This document shows positions 7,243 to 15,499 of a stretch of DNA of 64,000 bases, piece after piece. Below the pieces are notes generated by a model. It searched no databases. It saw only the letters and a list, made by a program, of their open reading frames with translations, and was not told the origin of the DNA. The stretch is from MA-ANB-1 sp965216445 (GTDB taxonomy: Bacteria; Actinomycetota; Acidimicrobiia; Spongiisociales; ZC4RG35): the NCBI GenBank assembly GCA_965216445.1, contig OZ244166.1, positions 868,001 to 932,000 of the forward strand, written 5' to 3'. Numbering within the stretch: the first letter of the stretch is position 1; each line of letters starts with the position of its first letter. The translations under genes were made by a program, and so were the position numbers.

Positions 7243-8081
7243 GCCGGCTGGACGTCAAAAAGACGTACAAACTCTATATCGGGGGCAAGTTCCCACGCTC
7301 GGAGTCAGGTCGGACATACCCGGCTTTGGGCAGCAACGGTGAGGTTCTGGCCCGCGTCGCCTCGGCCAGCAGAAAGGATCTCAGGGATGCAGTCCGTTCA
7401 GCGCGAGGTGCCGTCGCAGGCTGGGCCGCTAAGTCGGGGTACAACCGGGGCCAGGTGTTGTACCGGATCGCCGAGACCCTGGAGGATCGTGAGGGAACGT
7501 TTGTCGAGCAGCTGAGTGATCTAGGAGCATCAAAGGCTGCGGCAACAAAAGAAGTCAGGCAAGCCGTCGATCGACTCGTCTGGTACGCCGGTTGGGCTGA
7601 CAAATTCGCCCAGATCTACGGCAACCTCAACCCTGTCGCCGGACCGTTCTTCAACATTTCGGCACCGGAGCCGACCGGTGTCGTTGGTGTTGTTGCACCG
7701 GAAGAACCTGGGCTCCTGGGCCTCGTTTCGAGGTTGGCACCGGTACTCGTTCCCGGCAACGCCGCTGTTGTCCTCTGTTCTGAGAAGGCGCCGATGCCGG
7801 CGATCACCCTTTCAGAAGTCATGAATTCCTCCGATGTCCCTGCTGGGGTGGTCAACCTGTTGACCGGGCACAAAGACACCCTGATTCCGTTCCTTGCCGA
7901 CCACATGGATGTCAATGCCATAGACGCGGGCGGAGCCTCGGGTGAGCAGCTCGTCCGTATCCAGGAGGGTGCGGTTCACAACGTGAAACGGATTGTCGTG
8001 GCCGATGATGTCGAGCAGAGTCCGTATCGGGTCGCGGCGTTCACCGAGACCAAGACGGTTTGGCATCCCAAGGGACTGTGA
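7239..8081 (+). CDS. Incomplete aldehyde dehydrogenase homologue (no catalytic domain)
   Basis: A 280-residue protein with the ALDH N-terminal and coenzyme-domain pattern (KLYIGGKFPRSESGRTYP, LVWYAGWADKFAQIYGN, VAPEEPGLLGLVSRLAP). Where the catalytic glutamate and cysteine segments should be it has GGASGEQLVRIQEGA and then ends with AAFTETKTVWHPKGL. It therefore cannot be a normal dehydrogenase. It starts inside the stop of the active ALDH (ATGA), so the two are translationally coupled and probably made in equal amounts. This matches the layout of ALDH16 proteins, where a second, cysteine-free ALDH domain follows the active one. A structural or regulatory partner role is my inference. Confidence 0.85.
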   Translation: MSRLDVKKTYKLYIGGKFPRSESGRTYPALGSNGEVLARVASASRKDLRDAVRSARGAVAGWAAKSGYNRGQVLYRIAETLEDREGTFVEQLSDLGASKAAATKEVRQAVDRLVWYAGWADKFAQIYGNLNPVAGPFFNISAPEPTGVVGVVAPEEPGLLGLVSRLAPVLVPGNAAVVLCSEKAPMPAITLSEVMNSSDVPAGVVNLLTGHKDTLIPFLADHMDVNAIDAGGASGEQLVRIQEGAVHNVKRIVVADDVEQSPYRVAAFTETKTVWHPKGL

Positions 8082-8115
8082 TGCAGCCAGACCATAGGTC
8101 AGGGGCCATGACCTG

Positions 8116-8706
8116 ATGGTCGGCATGGTCGTGGGAAGCGGTTGGGCCTCTGGCATAAACCTCTATGGAGTTGTTGTCTTACTCAACATCTATGGGCGCC
8201 TTGGGTTGGGAGAGATTCCCGATGTCCTTCAGCGGACCGACGTGCTCGTTGTCGCTTCGATCATGTATGCATTGGAGTTTGTTGCCGACAAGATCCCTTA
8301 CCTCGACAACATCTGGGACGTAGTACACACCGCGATTCGTCCACTCGGTGCCGCGGTTCTCGGTTTTGTCCTGGTTGGTGACGCCAGCGGGTTGGAGCAA
8401 GCGTTGGCGAGCTTTGGTTCTGCCGGTCTTGCGCTCTCATCACACGCAGCCAAGGCCACAACTCGTGTCGCCGTCAACACGTCACCGGAGCCGGTAAGCA
8501 ATTCGGTCGTGAGTCTCGCTGAGGACGGTCTGGTTGCAGCGGTTGTGTTCTTCGCTGTTGAATACCCGTTGGTGGCAGTGATTGTTGTGGTCCTGCTGCT
8601 GGTTGTCGGTGTCTACGTGATGACCAAGCTGATTGGAATCGCCAGAAAAGGGATCACGCGGGTACGGGAGGCGTGGCGGGGCGCCACCACACCGGCGAGT
8701 ACCTAG
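8116..8706 (+). CDS. DUF4126 membrane protein
   Basis: A 196-residue hydrophobic protein whose N-terminus GSGWASGINLYGVVVLLNIYG and mid-region LEFVADKIPYLDNIWDVVHTAIRPLGAA are characteristic of the DUF4126 family. About five membrane segments can be seen, the last near residues 145-170, followed by a basic tail. Function unknown. It lies 34 nt after the ALDH pair on the same strand and may share their transcript, or be independent. Confidence 0.85.
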   Translation: MVGMVVGSGWASGINLYGVVVLLNIYGRLGLGEIPDVLQRTDVLVVASIMYALEFVADKIPYLDNIWDVVHTAIRPLGAAVLGFVLVGDASGLEQALASFGSAGLALSSHAAKATTRVAVNTSPEPVSNSVVSLAEDGLVAAVVFFAVEYPLVAVIVVVLLLVVGVYVMTKLIGIARKGITRVREAWRGATTPAST

Positions 8707-8751
8707 CCGGCAACTCTCCGAATATTGCTTCAGATAGCGAGAATTGCCTTG

Positions 8752-9297
8752 CTATTTGGGAGGGCTATCCCAGTCCTGAACGTTTTTCCCGGCCTCGAGG
8801 GCCATGATGTCGAGGGCGGCGGTAGCGCCGGCGCCGGCTGAAATGATTGCCTGGCTCCGCTCGGGTCGCGCCGAGCGACCGACCACATAGACACGGTCCA
8901 TTGATGACCGGTAGTCCCTGTCGATCAGGACGGCTCCGGACTCGTCAACGTCGAGCCCAAGACTCAAAGCGAGATCGGGTTTCTTGCCTTCCGTGAGAAT
9001 CAAGTAGTCCGATTCGACTGTGCCGGATTCGGACGTGACGGTGAATCTATCCCCGGTCGCAACCGACGTGACTTCCTCGTCACGGATATTTGCGCCGAAG
9101 GCGGCGACCTGGCGTTTGGCTACCTGCTGGAATTCGGTCCCCGATATCTCGCTGATACCTAGGTAGTTGTACAGGTAGGCGTAGTTCATCGCCGTCTTGT
9201 CCGTTCCGAAAACGACAGTCTCGTGACCGTTCTTCGACAGAAAAAGGGCCGCCGACAGCCCCCCAGGGCCGTCCCCAACGATTGTCACAGTTGCCAA
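8752..9297 (-). CDS. Short thioredoxin-reductase-like FAD protein
   Basis: A 181-residue protein that starts with the FAD dinucleotide motif VTIVGDGPGGLSAALFLSKNG and ends with the second FAD motif VYVVGRSARPERSQAIISAGAG. This is the FAD half of a thioredoxin reductase. The NADPH domain with its CxxC redox pair, normally inserted in the middle, is missing, and there is no catalytic cysteine. TTG start at 9297 has AGGAGG 8 nt upstream. With the NADPH domain absent it may accept electrons from a partner or act as a flavin-dependent oxidase. Function unknown. Confidence 0.8.
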   Translation of the reverse strand: MATVTIVGDGPGGLSAALFLSKNGHETVVFGTDKTAMNYAYLYNYLGISEISGTEFQQVAKRQVAAFGANIRDEEVTSVATGDRFTVTSESGTVESDYLILTEGKKPDLALSLGLDVDESGAVLIDRDYRSSMDRVYVVGRSARPERSQAIISAGAGATAALDIMALEAGKNVQDWDSPPK

Positions 9298-9397
9298 CTA
9301 AGTCTCCTCCTTATGACGTGCCATCAGTTGAACAAAGACGGACGGGAACTTATGCCCGACGGACTCCGAGTATGCGACGATATGGCAACATCGGATC

Positions 9398-10273
9398 GTG
9401 TTGGAACGTACGATTCCTGTTGAAGGGCCGTTGGACTTGAGGGCGACGCTGCGCCCGCTGCACGGGCGCTTTGCTGCTGACGGTTGGTGGTGGACCTCCC
9501 GGACCGAGTCAGGCCCAGCGACACTCAGGCTGACCCGAAGCAAGGAAGGAATTCACGGCGAAGCTTGGGGGCCTGGAGCAACCATCTTGTTGGAACGTCT
9601 CGGTGGTTATGCAGGTCTCGATGATGACCCGTCTCGCTTTCAAACCGACCACTCCGTTGTGTCCGAGTTGGCGCGGCGCAATCCAGGTCTCAGGTTCGGT
9701 CGAGTCAGCGAGGTTTTTGCTCCGTTGGTCCATGCTGTGGTGGGTCAGAAGGTCACCGGAACGGAGGCAGCTCGAGGCATGCGCGGCTTGGTCAAGAGTT
9801 TCTCAGAACCGGCGCCAGGCCCATTTGAGGGTTTGCGGTTGCCTCCAGACCCCGAGCAGATGAAGGCAGCGGCCTATTGGCAATTCCACGAGCTCCACCT
9901 CGAGAAGAAACGCGCGGATGTGTTGCGCGCTTTGTCCTCGAAGGCGAGTCAGGTCGATGAGCAGGCGGCACTCCCCCCGGAGGTTGCGGCATCCGGGCTG
10001 ATCGGTTTGCGGGGTGTGGGAGTCTGGACTGTCGCTGAGACCCTGGTGAGGAGTCACGGTGACCCCGATCAAGTCCCAGTCGGAGATTTCCATGTCAAAA
10101 ACATGGTTGTCTATCACCTGACCGGCAAGCCCCGTGGCACTGACGAAGAGATGCTCGAGTTGCTCGACGAGTTCCGACCCCACCGGGGACGAGCCCTACG
10201 GCTCATCCACACATTGGGCCATGCACCCGCCTTCGGGCCAAGGTCTGTCCCGCGCAACTTCACCGCCTACTGA
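9398..10273 (+). CDS. DNA-3-methyladenine glycosylase, AlkA-like
   Basis: Probably excises alkylated bases from DNA. The 291-residue protein has an N-terminal beta domain (~1-95), then the HhH-GPD fold: LVHAVVGQKVTGTEAARGM, hairpin LRGVGVWTVAETLV and the catalytic Asp in PVGDFHVKN, with RPHRGRALRLIHTLG at the end. This is the two-domain AlkA architecture at near-normal length, without a C-terminal iron-sulfur cluster. GTG start at 9398 with CAACAT 6 nt upstream, so possibly leaderless. It ends 8 nt from the convergent esterase gene. It is the second glycosylase within 10 kb. Confidence 0.9.
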   Translation: MLERTIPVEGPLDLRATLRPLHGRFAADGWWWTSRTESGPATLRLTRSKEGIHGEAWGPGATILLERLGGYAGLDDDPSRFQTDHSVVSELARRNPGLRFGRVSEVFAPLVHAVVGQKVTGTEAARGMRGLVKSFSEPAPGPFEGLRLPPDPEQMKAAAYWQFHELHLEKKRADVLRALSSKASQVDEQAALPPEVAASGLIGLRGVGVWTVAETLVRSHGDPDQVPVGDFHVKNMVVYHLTGKPRGTDEEMLELLDEFRPHRGRALRLIHTLGHAPAFGPRSVPRNFTAY

Positions 10274-10281
10274 CGGGACGT

Positions 10282-11211
10282 TTAGCTGCCCAGCCAAGTC
10301 AGAATCAGAGATCCCACGATGTCGGGGTCGCGGGCACCGGGATGGTCAACACCTTCTAGTACCTGGAGTGTGGTGTTGATGCCGGCGTCTCCCAGGTCAG
10401 AGTGCAGTCTCTCTGAGAACGAAACGTCAACAACGAAATCCTCATCACCGTGGAGCAGCAGGACACCCACGTCGGGGTTTTCCGCAACGTGATTGTGGGG
10501 ATTCCCCGCATCCCAGATCTCGGGTGCGGCATCGCGGGCCTGACCGAAGAACGCAAACATGAGGGGGCCAACGCGGTCCGTGTCATATGGTCCCGCCAAG
10601 CCAACGAACCGCTCCGGTACTCCGTCATTTTCCACGGCGCACTCGTCGTCGTAGTCGCTTCCCGTAAGGGCGACCAGCGCGCTGATGTGCGCACCGGCCG
10701 AATGTCCGACGAGGACGACGGTTCCGTCGCCCAGGGGGTGGCCGCGGGCGTATGACACTGCGCAGCTGACGTCTTCGATCGCCGTAGGGAATCCGGGTGC
10801 CTCGATTGAAAGCTGGTACGTCGTGTTGACGGCTAGATATCCGTTGGTCGCGAAGAAGTCAGCGAGGTCTGCCATTGAGGAGATATCTCCGACGAGCCAA
10901 CCTCCTCCATGCACCAGAACCACGGTCGGAAAGGGACCTGTTCCATCCGGCACGGTCACCTCGGCACCTTCCGGCGGCGCCGCTTCGGGCGGAGCGGTTT
11001 GCGGCGGCTCCGGCGAGGGCGGGGGTGGCTCAGTCGATGGAGGGAGAGTGATGGTCGTGGGGAGAGTCGACGCCGTCGAAGTTGTTGCGATGTCAGCCGT
11101 TGCCACAGTTGTTGGAGCATCGGTGGTTCCGGCACCGGTCTGGCACGCTGCGAGCACGAGGGCGAGGCAGCTGATGAGAAGTAAGGGGTTGCGGATAGAC
11201 GGCGATTTCAT
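10282..11211 (-). CDS. Alpha/beta hydrolase lipoprotein (esterase/lipase-like)
   Basis: A surface-anchored hydrolase of 309 residues. The signal peptide has lipobox LAAC (Cys23), followed by a ~60-residue Thr/Pro/Glu-rich linker (residues 24-90). The catalytic domain shows the oxyanion motif HGGGW, nucleophile GHSAG, acid LLHGDEDFVVD and base His in EGVDHPGA, as in the hormone-sensitive-lipase / BD-FAE esterase group. ATG at 11211 with GGAGG 8 nt upstream. Substrate not predictable. Convergent with the glycosylase gene. Confidence 0.9.
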   Translation of the reverse strand: MKSPSIRNPLLLISCLALVLAACQTGAGTTDAPTTVATADIATTSTASTLPTTITLPPSTEPPPPSPEPPQTAPPEAAPPEGAEVTVPDGTGPFPTVVLVHGGGWLVGDISSMADLADFFATNGYLAVNTTYQLSIEAPGFPTAIEDVSCAVSYARGHPLGDGTVVLVGHSAGAHISALVALTGSDYDDECAVENDGVPERFVGLAGPYDTDRVGPLMFAFFGQARDAAPEIWDAGNPHNHVAENPDVGVLLLHGDEDFVVDVSFSERLHSDLGDAGINTTLQVLEGVDHPGARDPDIVGSLILTWLGS

Positions 11212-11254
11212 GGGGTTCGCCTCCGACGGTAATTGGTAGCTGGAGTTGTCGATC

Positions 11255-11260
11255 TAGATT
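11255..11260 (+). promoter_or_regulatory. -10 hexamer, leaderless hydrolase gene
   Basis: TAGATT ending 7 nt before the ATG at 11268, with no Shine-Dalgarno. Confidence 0.45.
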
Positions 11261-11267
11261 TGAGCCC

Positions 11268-11930
11268 ATGCCAACAAAGATCGATATCGAGTGGGATGGA
11301 GGAGCGGTGACAGGCCGTCTCGCGGGTGAGGGTCCTCTCGGGATTCTCCTTGCTCATGGCGCCGGCACCAACCAGGACCATCCAAACATGGTCGGTCTGC
11401 GAAATGCACTCGCCGCGGCCGGGCATCAGGTGCTGACTTTCAACTACCCATACACCGAACGAGGGTCGCGCTCGCCTGATCGCCCGGAGAAACTGGTGGC
11501 GTGCCATCGCGCCGCCGCGGCGGTGCTCCAGGGCAGAGTGGGTGACCTGTTCCTCGCGGGTCGTTCGATGGGCGGGCGGATGGGAACGTACCTGGCAGCT
11601 GAAGGTTTCTCGTGTGCCGGCCTGGTTCTCTACTCGTACCCGTTGCACCCGGCCGGGAAGCCTGAGAAGCTCCGAGTGGCGCATTTCCCGGACGTCATCC
11701 AGCCGATGCTTTTCTTTCAGGGAACGAGGGACCCTCTCAGCCGGATGGAGTTGTTCGACCGTCATATTCGGACTCTTCCCAATGCCCGGGTTGAGCTACT
11801 CGACGGTGCGAACCATGGCTTCAAAGGCGGGGGGTGGACCCCGGAGACCATGATCGAGCGATTGGCTGAGGGAACAACTCGATTCGTTTCCGAGGTCTCG
11901 TCTGGCAAAAGTCCGAAAAACAGGTCATAA
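11268..11930 (+). CDS. Alpha/beta hydrolase of the KANL3/Tex30 type
   Basis: A 220-residue cytoplasmic hydrolase with ILLAHGAGTNQDHPNM near the N-terminus, nucleophile region LAGRSMGGRMG, acid FFQGTRDPLS and base ANHGFKG. This pattern belongs to the KANL3/Tex30 alpha/beta-hydrolase-like group, common in actinobacteria and of unknown substrate. Followed after 38 nt by rplY on the same strand, but rplY has its own strong ribosome site. Confidence 0.88.
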   Translation: MPTKIDIEWDGGAVTGRLAGEGPLGILLAHGAGTNQDHPNMVGLRNALAAAGHQVLTFNYPYTERGSRSPDRPEKLVACHRAAAAVLQGRVGDLFLAGRSMGGRMGTYLAAEGFSCAGLVLYSYPLHPAGKPEKLRVAHFPDVIQPMLFFQGTRDPLSRMELFDRHIRTLPNARVELLDGANHGFKGGGWTPETMIERLAEGTTRFVSEVSSGKSPKNRS

Positions 11931-11968
11931 TTGGGGCTTCGTTCCTCACCTCCCAAGGAGTTTTCTCA

Positions 11969-12667
11969 ATGTCGCAAGTCACCTTGCGCGCCGAAGCGGG
12001 CCGAACCCCTGGTTCCCGGGAAGCGCGCCGCATCCGCCGAACCGGAAACATCCCTGCCGTGGTCTACGGACACGGTATCGAGGCGCGTCCCATCGCCGTC
12101 GATGCTCATGATCTCCAGCTCGCCCTCCACACCGAGGCCGGGGCGAACGCCCTGATCAACCTGGAAATCGATGGCGAAAAGCCTCTTCTGACCATGGCGC
12201 GAGTCATCGACAAACACCCGTTCCGCAACGAGTATCGTCACGTCGACTTTGTGGCGATCTCACTCGACGAGAAGTTGAGCTTCGAGGTAAGTATCAACTT
12301 CGAAGGCACGCCGGTCGGCGTCAAGGAGGGTGGCGTCTTCTCGCCACGTAGGACGACGGTTGAGATTCTGACGTTGGCTTCGAGTATTCCTGACTTCATT
12401 GAGCTCGATGTCACCGAAGTGGGAATCGGCGATTCGCTTCGAATCTCCGACCTGCCTGCCCTCGACGGGGTGGAGTACACCGAGGATCCTGACGCTGTTG
12501 TCATGTCGGTGACGGCGCCCGCCGCCGAGATCGAGGAAGAGCCCGAAGAGATCTTGCTGCTCGAGGGCGAAGAAGGCTACGAGGAGCAGGAGGCTGCTCG
12601 TGCCGCAGACGAAGAAGAGGGAGCCGAGGGCGAAGAAGCCGAGTCCGACGAGGACTCCGGCGAATAA
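11969..12667 (+). CDS. rplY: 50S ribosomal protein L25/TL5 (general stress CTC type)
   Basis: Binds 5S rRNA. The 232-residue protein has the L25 domain (GSREARRIRRTGNIPAVVYG, residues ~1-90), the TL5/CTC beta domain (~95-185) and a long acidic tail of Glu/Asp after residue ~190, as in the long actinobacterial form. AAGGAG lies 9 nt before the ATG. It is followed by pth, the usual actinobacterial neighbour. Confidence 0.96.
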   Translation: MSQVTLRAEAGRTPGSREARRIRRTGNIPAVVYGHGIEARPIAVDAHDLQLALHTEAGANALINLEIDGEKPLLTMARVIDKHPFRNEYRHVDFVAISLDEKLSFEVSINFEGTPVGVKEGGVFSPRRTTVEILTLASSIPDFIELDVTEVGIGDSLRISDLPALDGVEYTEDPDAVVMSVTAPAAEIEEEPEEILLLEGEEGYEEQEAARAADEEEGAEGEEAESDEDSGE

Positions 12668-12710
12668 CCCTGGCGTCTGCACCAGACCACGTGGGCCGGG
12701 TGTTCTTGAG

Positions 12711-13295
12711 GTGAGCGAACGTACCCTTGTGGTCGGGCTCCGCAATCCCGGCGCCGATTACGAAGGAACCCGTCACAATGCCGGGTTCGAGGTGGTGGCC
12801 AGAGTCGTGGATCGGCTCGGCCAGTCGTTCAAGAGAGCACCGCTCAAACTTGGCGGTCGGATGGCGCAAGTGGGTCGAGGCGATAGCCAAGTCACATACT
12901 TCGTATCGAATCGATACATGAACGAATCTGGAAGTTCGGTCCGAGCAGCCCTCTTGTACTTCAAGGTCGTTCCTGAGAACGCTCTGATTGTCCACGACGA
13001 CATCGATCTGCCGTTTGGTCGACTCCGGCTCCAGGTGGGCGGCGGCAGTGGTGGTCACAACGGGATTCGGTCAGTTGAGAGTGCCTTGGACACCAGGGAA
13101 TTCTCTCGACTGAAGTTCGGTGTTGGCCGTCCTCCGTCCTCAGTCGACCCCGCCGACTTTGTGCTCCGGCGCTTTGCGAAAAGCGAAAGACCCGAGGTTG
13201 ACCTCATGGTTGAGACTGCTGCAGACGTCGTGGAGTTGTGGCCCCAGGATGCCTCGAAGGCTCAGGAGTTGGCGGCGAGATATGGGGCCGAATAG
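12711..13295 (+). CDS. pth: Peptidyl-tRNA hydrolase
   Basis: Releases peptidyl-tRNAs dropped from ribosomes. The 194-residue protein shows VVGLRNPGADYEGTRHNAGF, with the catalytic His and substrate Asn, and VHDDIDLPFGRLRLQ with the catalytic Asp, then GGSGGHNGIRS. The usual GLGNPG is GLRNPG here. GTG at 12711 is chosen because it gives the family's normal N-terminus; longer readings only add shadow of the rplY tail. 43 nt after rplY. Confidence 0.95.
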   Translation: MSERTLVVGLRNPGADYEGTRHNAGFEVVARVVDRLGQSFKRAPLKLGGRMAQVGRGDSQVTYFVSNRYMNESGSSVRAALLYFKVVPENALIVHDDIDLPFGRLRLQVGGGSGGHNGIRSVESALDTREFSRLKFGVGRPPSSVDPADFVLRRFAKSERPEVDLMVETAADVVELWPQDASKAQELAARYGAE

Positions 13296-13306
13296 CCTCA
13301 AGGGCC

Positions 13307-14782
13307 ATGCCTGAGTTCATCGGATCCCTGGATCAGGGGACCACATCTACCCGATTCATGATCTTTGATTCATCGGGTGATGTTGTCGGCTCGGCACAAG
13401 AAGAGCATCGTCAGGTTTTCCCACGTCCAGGTTGGGTTGAACACGATCCAATGGAGATCTGGGATCGAACCCAATCGGTCATAGCGACGGCACTCCAAAC
13501 AGCCGGTTTGTGGTCTGCCGACCTTGCCGCCGTTGGGATCACCAATCAGCGGGAGACAACAGTTGTCTGGGATGCGAAGTCCGGTGAGCCGGTTGCCAAT
13601 GCGGTGGTGTGGCAGGACACCAGGACCGCCGACATTTGCGAGTCACTCCAAGCAGAGGAAGGCCCCGACCGGTTCCGTTCGAAGACTGGCTTGCCTATAG
13701 CGACCTACTTCAGTGGCCCGAAGCTTCGATGGCTGATCGAAGAACACGGACTGCAGTCAGCGGCCGATGGTGGCGATCTGCTCTTCGGGACCATGGACTC
13801 TTGGTTGACCTGGAAGCTGACGGGCCGTCACATAACGGACACCACCAACGCCTCCCGGTCGCTACTTATGGATTTGGATACCCGCGACTGGGATCCGCAG
13901 CTTTGTGAAGAAGTCGGGATTCCCGTAGCTGTCCTCCCCGAAGTCGTCGACTCCCTTGGGGTAATTGGCGAATGCAGCGGGCCGTTGGACGGTGTGCCGC
14001 TTGCGGCCATCCTCGGCGATCAACATGCAGCGTTGTTCGGCCAAACCTGTTTTGAGCCGGGAGAGGCCAAGAACACCTATGGGACGGGAAACTTCATGCT
14101 GATGAACACCGGCGACGCCCCTGTCCCATCGCAGGCAGGGCTGATCACCACCGTTGCCTACACCGGCGTGGACGTCGAGCCCGCCTATGCCCTGGAGGGC
14201 TCAATCGCAGTGACCGGCTCCCTTGTCCAATGGTTGCGAGACAATCTCGGCCTGATAGCGGACGCAGGCGAGATTGAAGCAATGGCCGCTGAGGTAGACG
14301 ACAACGGGGACGTCTACTTCGTGCCGGCTTTCTCCGGGTTGTTCGCACCTCATTGGAGGCCAGACGCGAGGGGAGTGATCACCGGTCTCACCCGTTTTTC
14401 CAATCGCAGTCACATTGCCAGGTCCGCCTTGGAGTCGACCGCATACCAGTCTCGGGATGTCTTGGAAGCGATGACAGTTGATTCGGGGGTAGAGCTCACC
14501 GAGCTTCGTGTTGACGGTGGCATGACCGCAAACTCGTTGTTGATGCAGTTCCAAGCAGACATCCTGGATGTCGAAGTCGTGAGACCGAGACTCACCGAGA
14601 CGACTGCTGTAGGTGCTGCCTTTGCGGCCGGTCTCGCAGTCGGCACGTGGAAGTCTTTCGACGATCTGAGATCCTTGTGGTCGGAGGATCGCCGGTGGAT
14701 CCCGGATATGGATAGTGCCGACCGTGATCGGCTCACTTCCCGATGGGCTGCAGCACTGGAACGGTCATACGGATGGGTTTGA
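13307..14782 (+). CDS. glpK: Glycerol kinase
   Basis: Phosphorylates glycerol to glycerol-3-phosphate. The 491-residue FGGY-family kinase starts MPEFIGSLDQGTTSTRFMIF (phosphate loop), with GWVEHDPMEIW, NQRETTVVWD, ILGDQHAALFGQ and GTGNFMLMNTG all present and normal length. ATG at 13307 has AAGGG 5 nt upstream; longer frames lie inside pth. No glycerol facilitator or glycerol-3-phosphate dehydrogenase is adjacent. The following gene, pgsA, uses glycerol-3-phosphate, which may explain the pairing. Confidence 0.96.
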   Translation: MPEFIGSLDQGTTSTRFMIFDSSGDVVGSAQEEHRQVFPRPGWVEHDPMEIWDRTQSVIATALQTAGLWSADLAAVGITNQRETTVVWDAKSGEPVANAVVWQDTRTADICESLQAEEGPDRFRSKTGLPIATYFSGPKLRWLIEEHGLQSAADGGDLLFGTMDSWLTWKLTGRHITDTTNASRSLLMDLDTRDWDPQLCEEVGIPVAVLPEVVDSLGVIGECSGPLDGVPLAAILGDQHAALFGQTCFEPGEAKNTYGTGNFMLMNTGDAPVPSQAGLITTVAYTGVDVEPAYALEGSIAVTGSLVQWLRDNLGLIADAGEIEAMAAEVDDNGDVYFVPAFSGLFAPHWRPDARGVITGLTRFSNRSHIARSALESTAYQSRDVLEAMTVDSGVELTELRVDGGMTANSLLMQFQADILDVEVVRPRLTETTAVGAAFAAGLAVGTWKSFDDLRSLWSEDRRWIPDMDSADRDRLTSRWAAALERSYGWV

Positions 14783-14830
14783 GCGTCCTGAATTCGCCTT
14801 CGTTCTCACTAGAATCGGTGCGTCACCCTG

Positions 14831-14835
14831 AGGAG
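14831..14835 (+). promoter_or_regulatory. Shine-Dalgarno pointing to an ATT start for pgsA
   Basis: AGGAG, 7 nt before ATT at 14843. Between the in-frame stop at 14810-14812 and the first ATG at 14897 there is no ATG, GTG or TTG codon. This site therefore supports ATT as initiator. Confidence 0.6.
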
Positions 14836-14842
14836 CTTTTCG

Positions 14843-15496
14843 ATTTCGCTACCTGACATTCTGGCGCTGGTCCGCATCGCACTGGTTCCGGTAATCATGG
14901 CCTTCACCCGCTCTGATCGAATCGATCACGCGTTGGGTATCGCCGCAACCCTTTTTGCGATCGCCGCATTCACCGACTTCCTGGACGGCTACGTGGCTCG
15001 CCGTACTACCGGGGGCACCACTCTCGGTGCATTCCTCGACACCACTGCAGACAAGATCTTGGTTACGGGGACCCTATTCGCCCTCGTTTCCATTGGTCGG
15101 GTCTCGATATGGCCCGCAGTCATAATTGTGTTCCGAGAATTCACTGTCATGGCCCTGAGGGGAGTGGTCGCTGAGCGGGGTGGGCTGATAGCACCTTCAA
15201 CGTGGGGGAAAATCAAAGCCGTCGCCCAGTTCGTTGCGATATTTGCTGCTTTTCTGCGTCTTCCGGAAACATGGGGTCCCTGGTATCTCGACCAGTGGTT
15301 GATGCTTTTTGCCGTTGTGGCGACCATCGGATCGGGATGGGGTTATGTCGCGGCGTTCTGGCATACGACAAGGGATGAAGAGAGCCCCGCGATTTCTGTC
15401 GAGGTCGATGCCGATGGCCATCGATTTGTGGTCCCGGTGGCCGAGAGTGCTGACAATTCGGAGGCTCCGGACTCCCCGGATTCTCCGGGCGACTGA
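14843..15496 (+). CDS. pgsA: CDP-alcohol phosphatidyltransferase (PgsA-like), probable AUU start
   Basis: Makes phosphatidylglycerol-phosphate (or a related lipid) from CDP-diacylglycerol. The 217-residue membrane protein has the full signature DG-x2-AR-x8-G-x3-D-x3-D in DFLDGYVARR plus GAFLDTTADK, and four or more hydrophobic segments. Homologous N-termini read like M-x-LPN-x-LTLLRI; here the frame gives SLPDILALVRIALVPV directly after ATT at 14843, which has AGGAG 7 nt upstream. Starting at the first ATG (14897) would delete this first helix. It follows glpK by 60 nt. The C-terminal ~40 residues are an acidic, Pro/Ser-rich extension. Confidence 0.85.
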   Translation: MSLPDILALVRIALVPVIMAFTRSDRIDHALGIAATLFAIAAFTDFLDGYVARRTTGGTTLGAFLDTTADKILVTGTLFALVSIGRVSIWPAVIIVFREFTVMALRGVVAERGGLIAPSTWGKIKAVAQFVAIFAAFLRLPETWGPWYLDQWLMLFAVVATIGSGWGYVAAFWHTTRDEESPAISVEVDADGHRFVVPVAESADNSEAPDSPDSPGD

Positions 15497-15499
15497 GTA

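Noticed and set aside
8732..8755. Weak hairpin ATAGC...GCTAT followed by TTT between the convergent DUF4126 and FAD-protein genes
   Set aside because: Only a 5-bp perfect stem with mismatches; too weak to call a terminator.
14897..15496. pgsA starting at the first ATG
   Set aside because: It would remove the first membrane helix and has no ribosome site; the ATT at 14843 has one and matches the family start.
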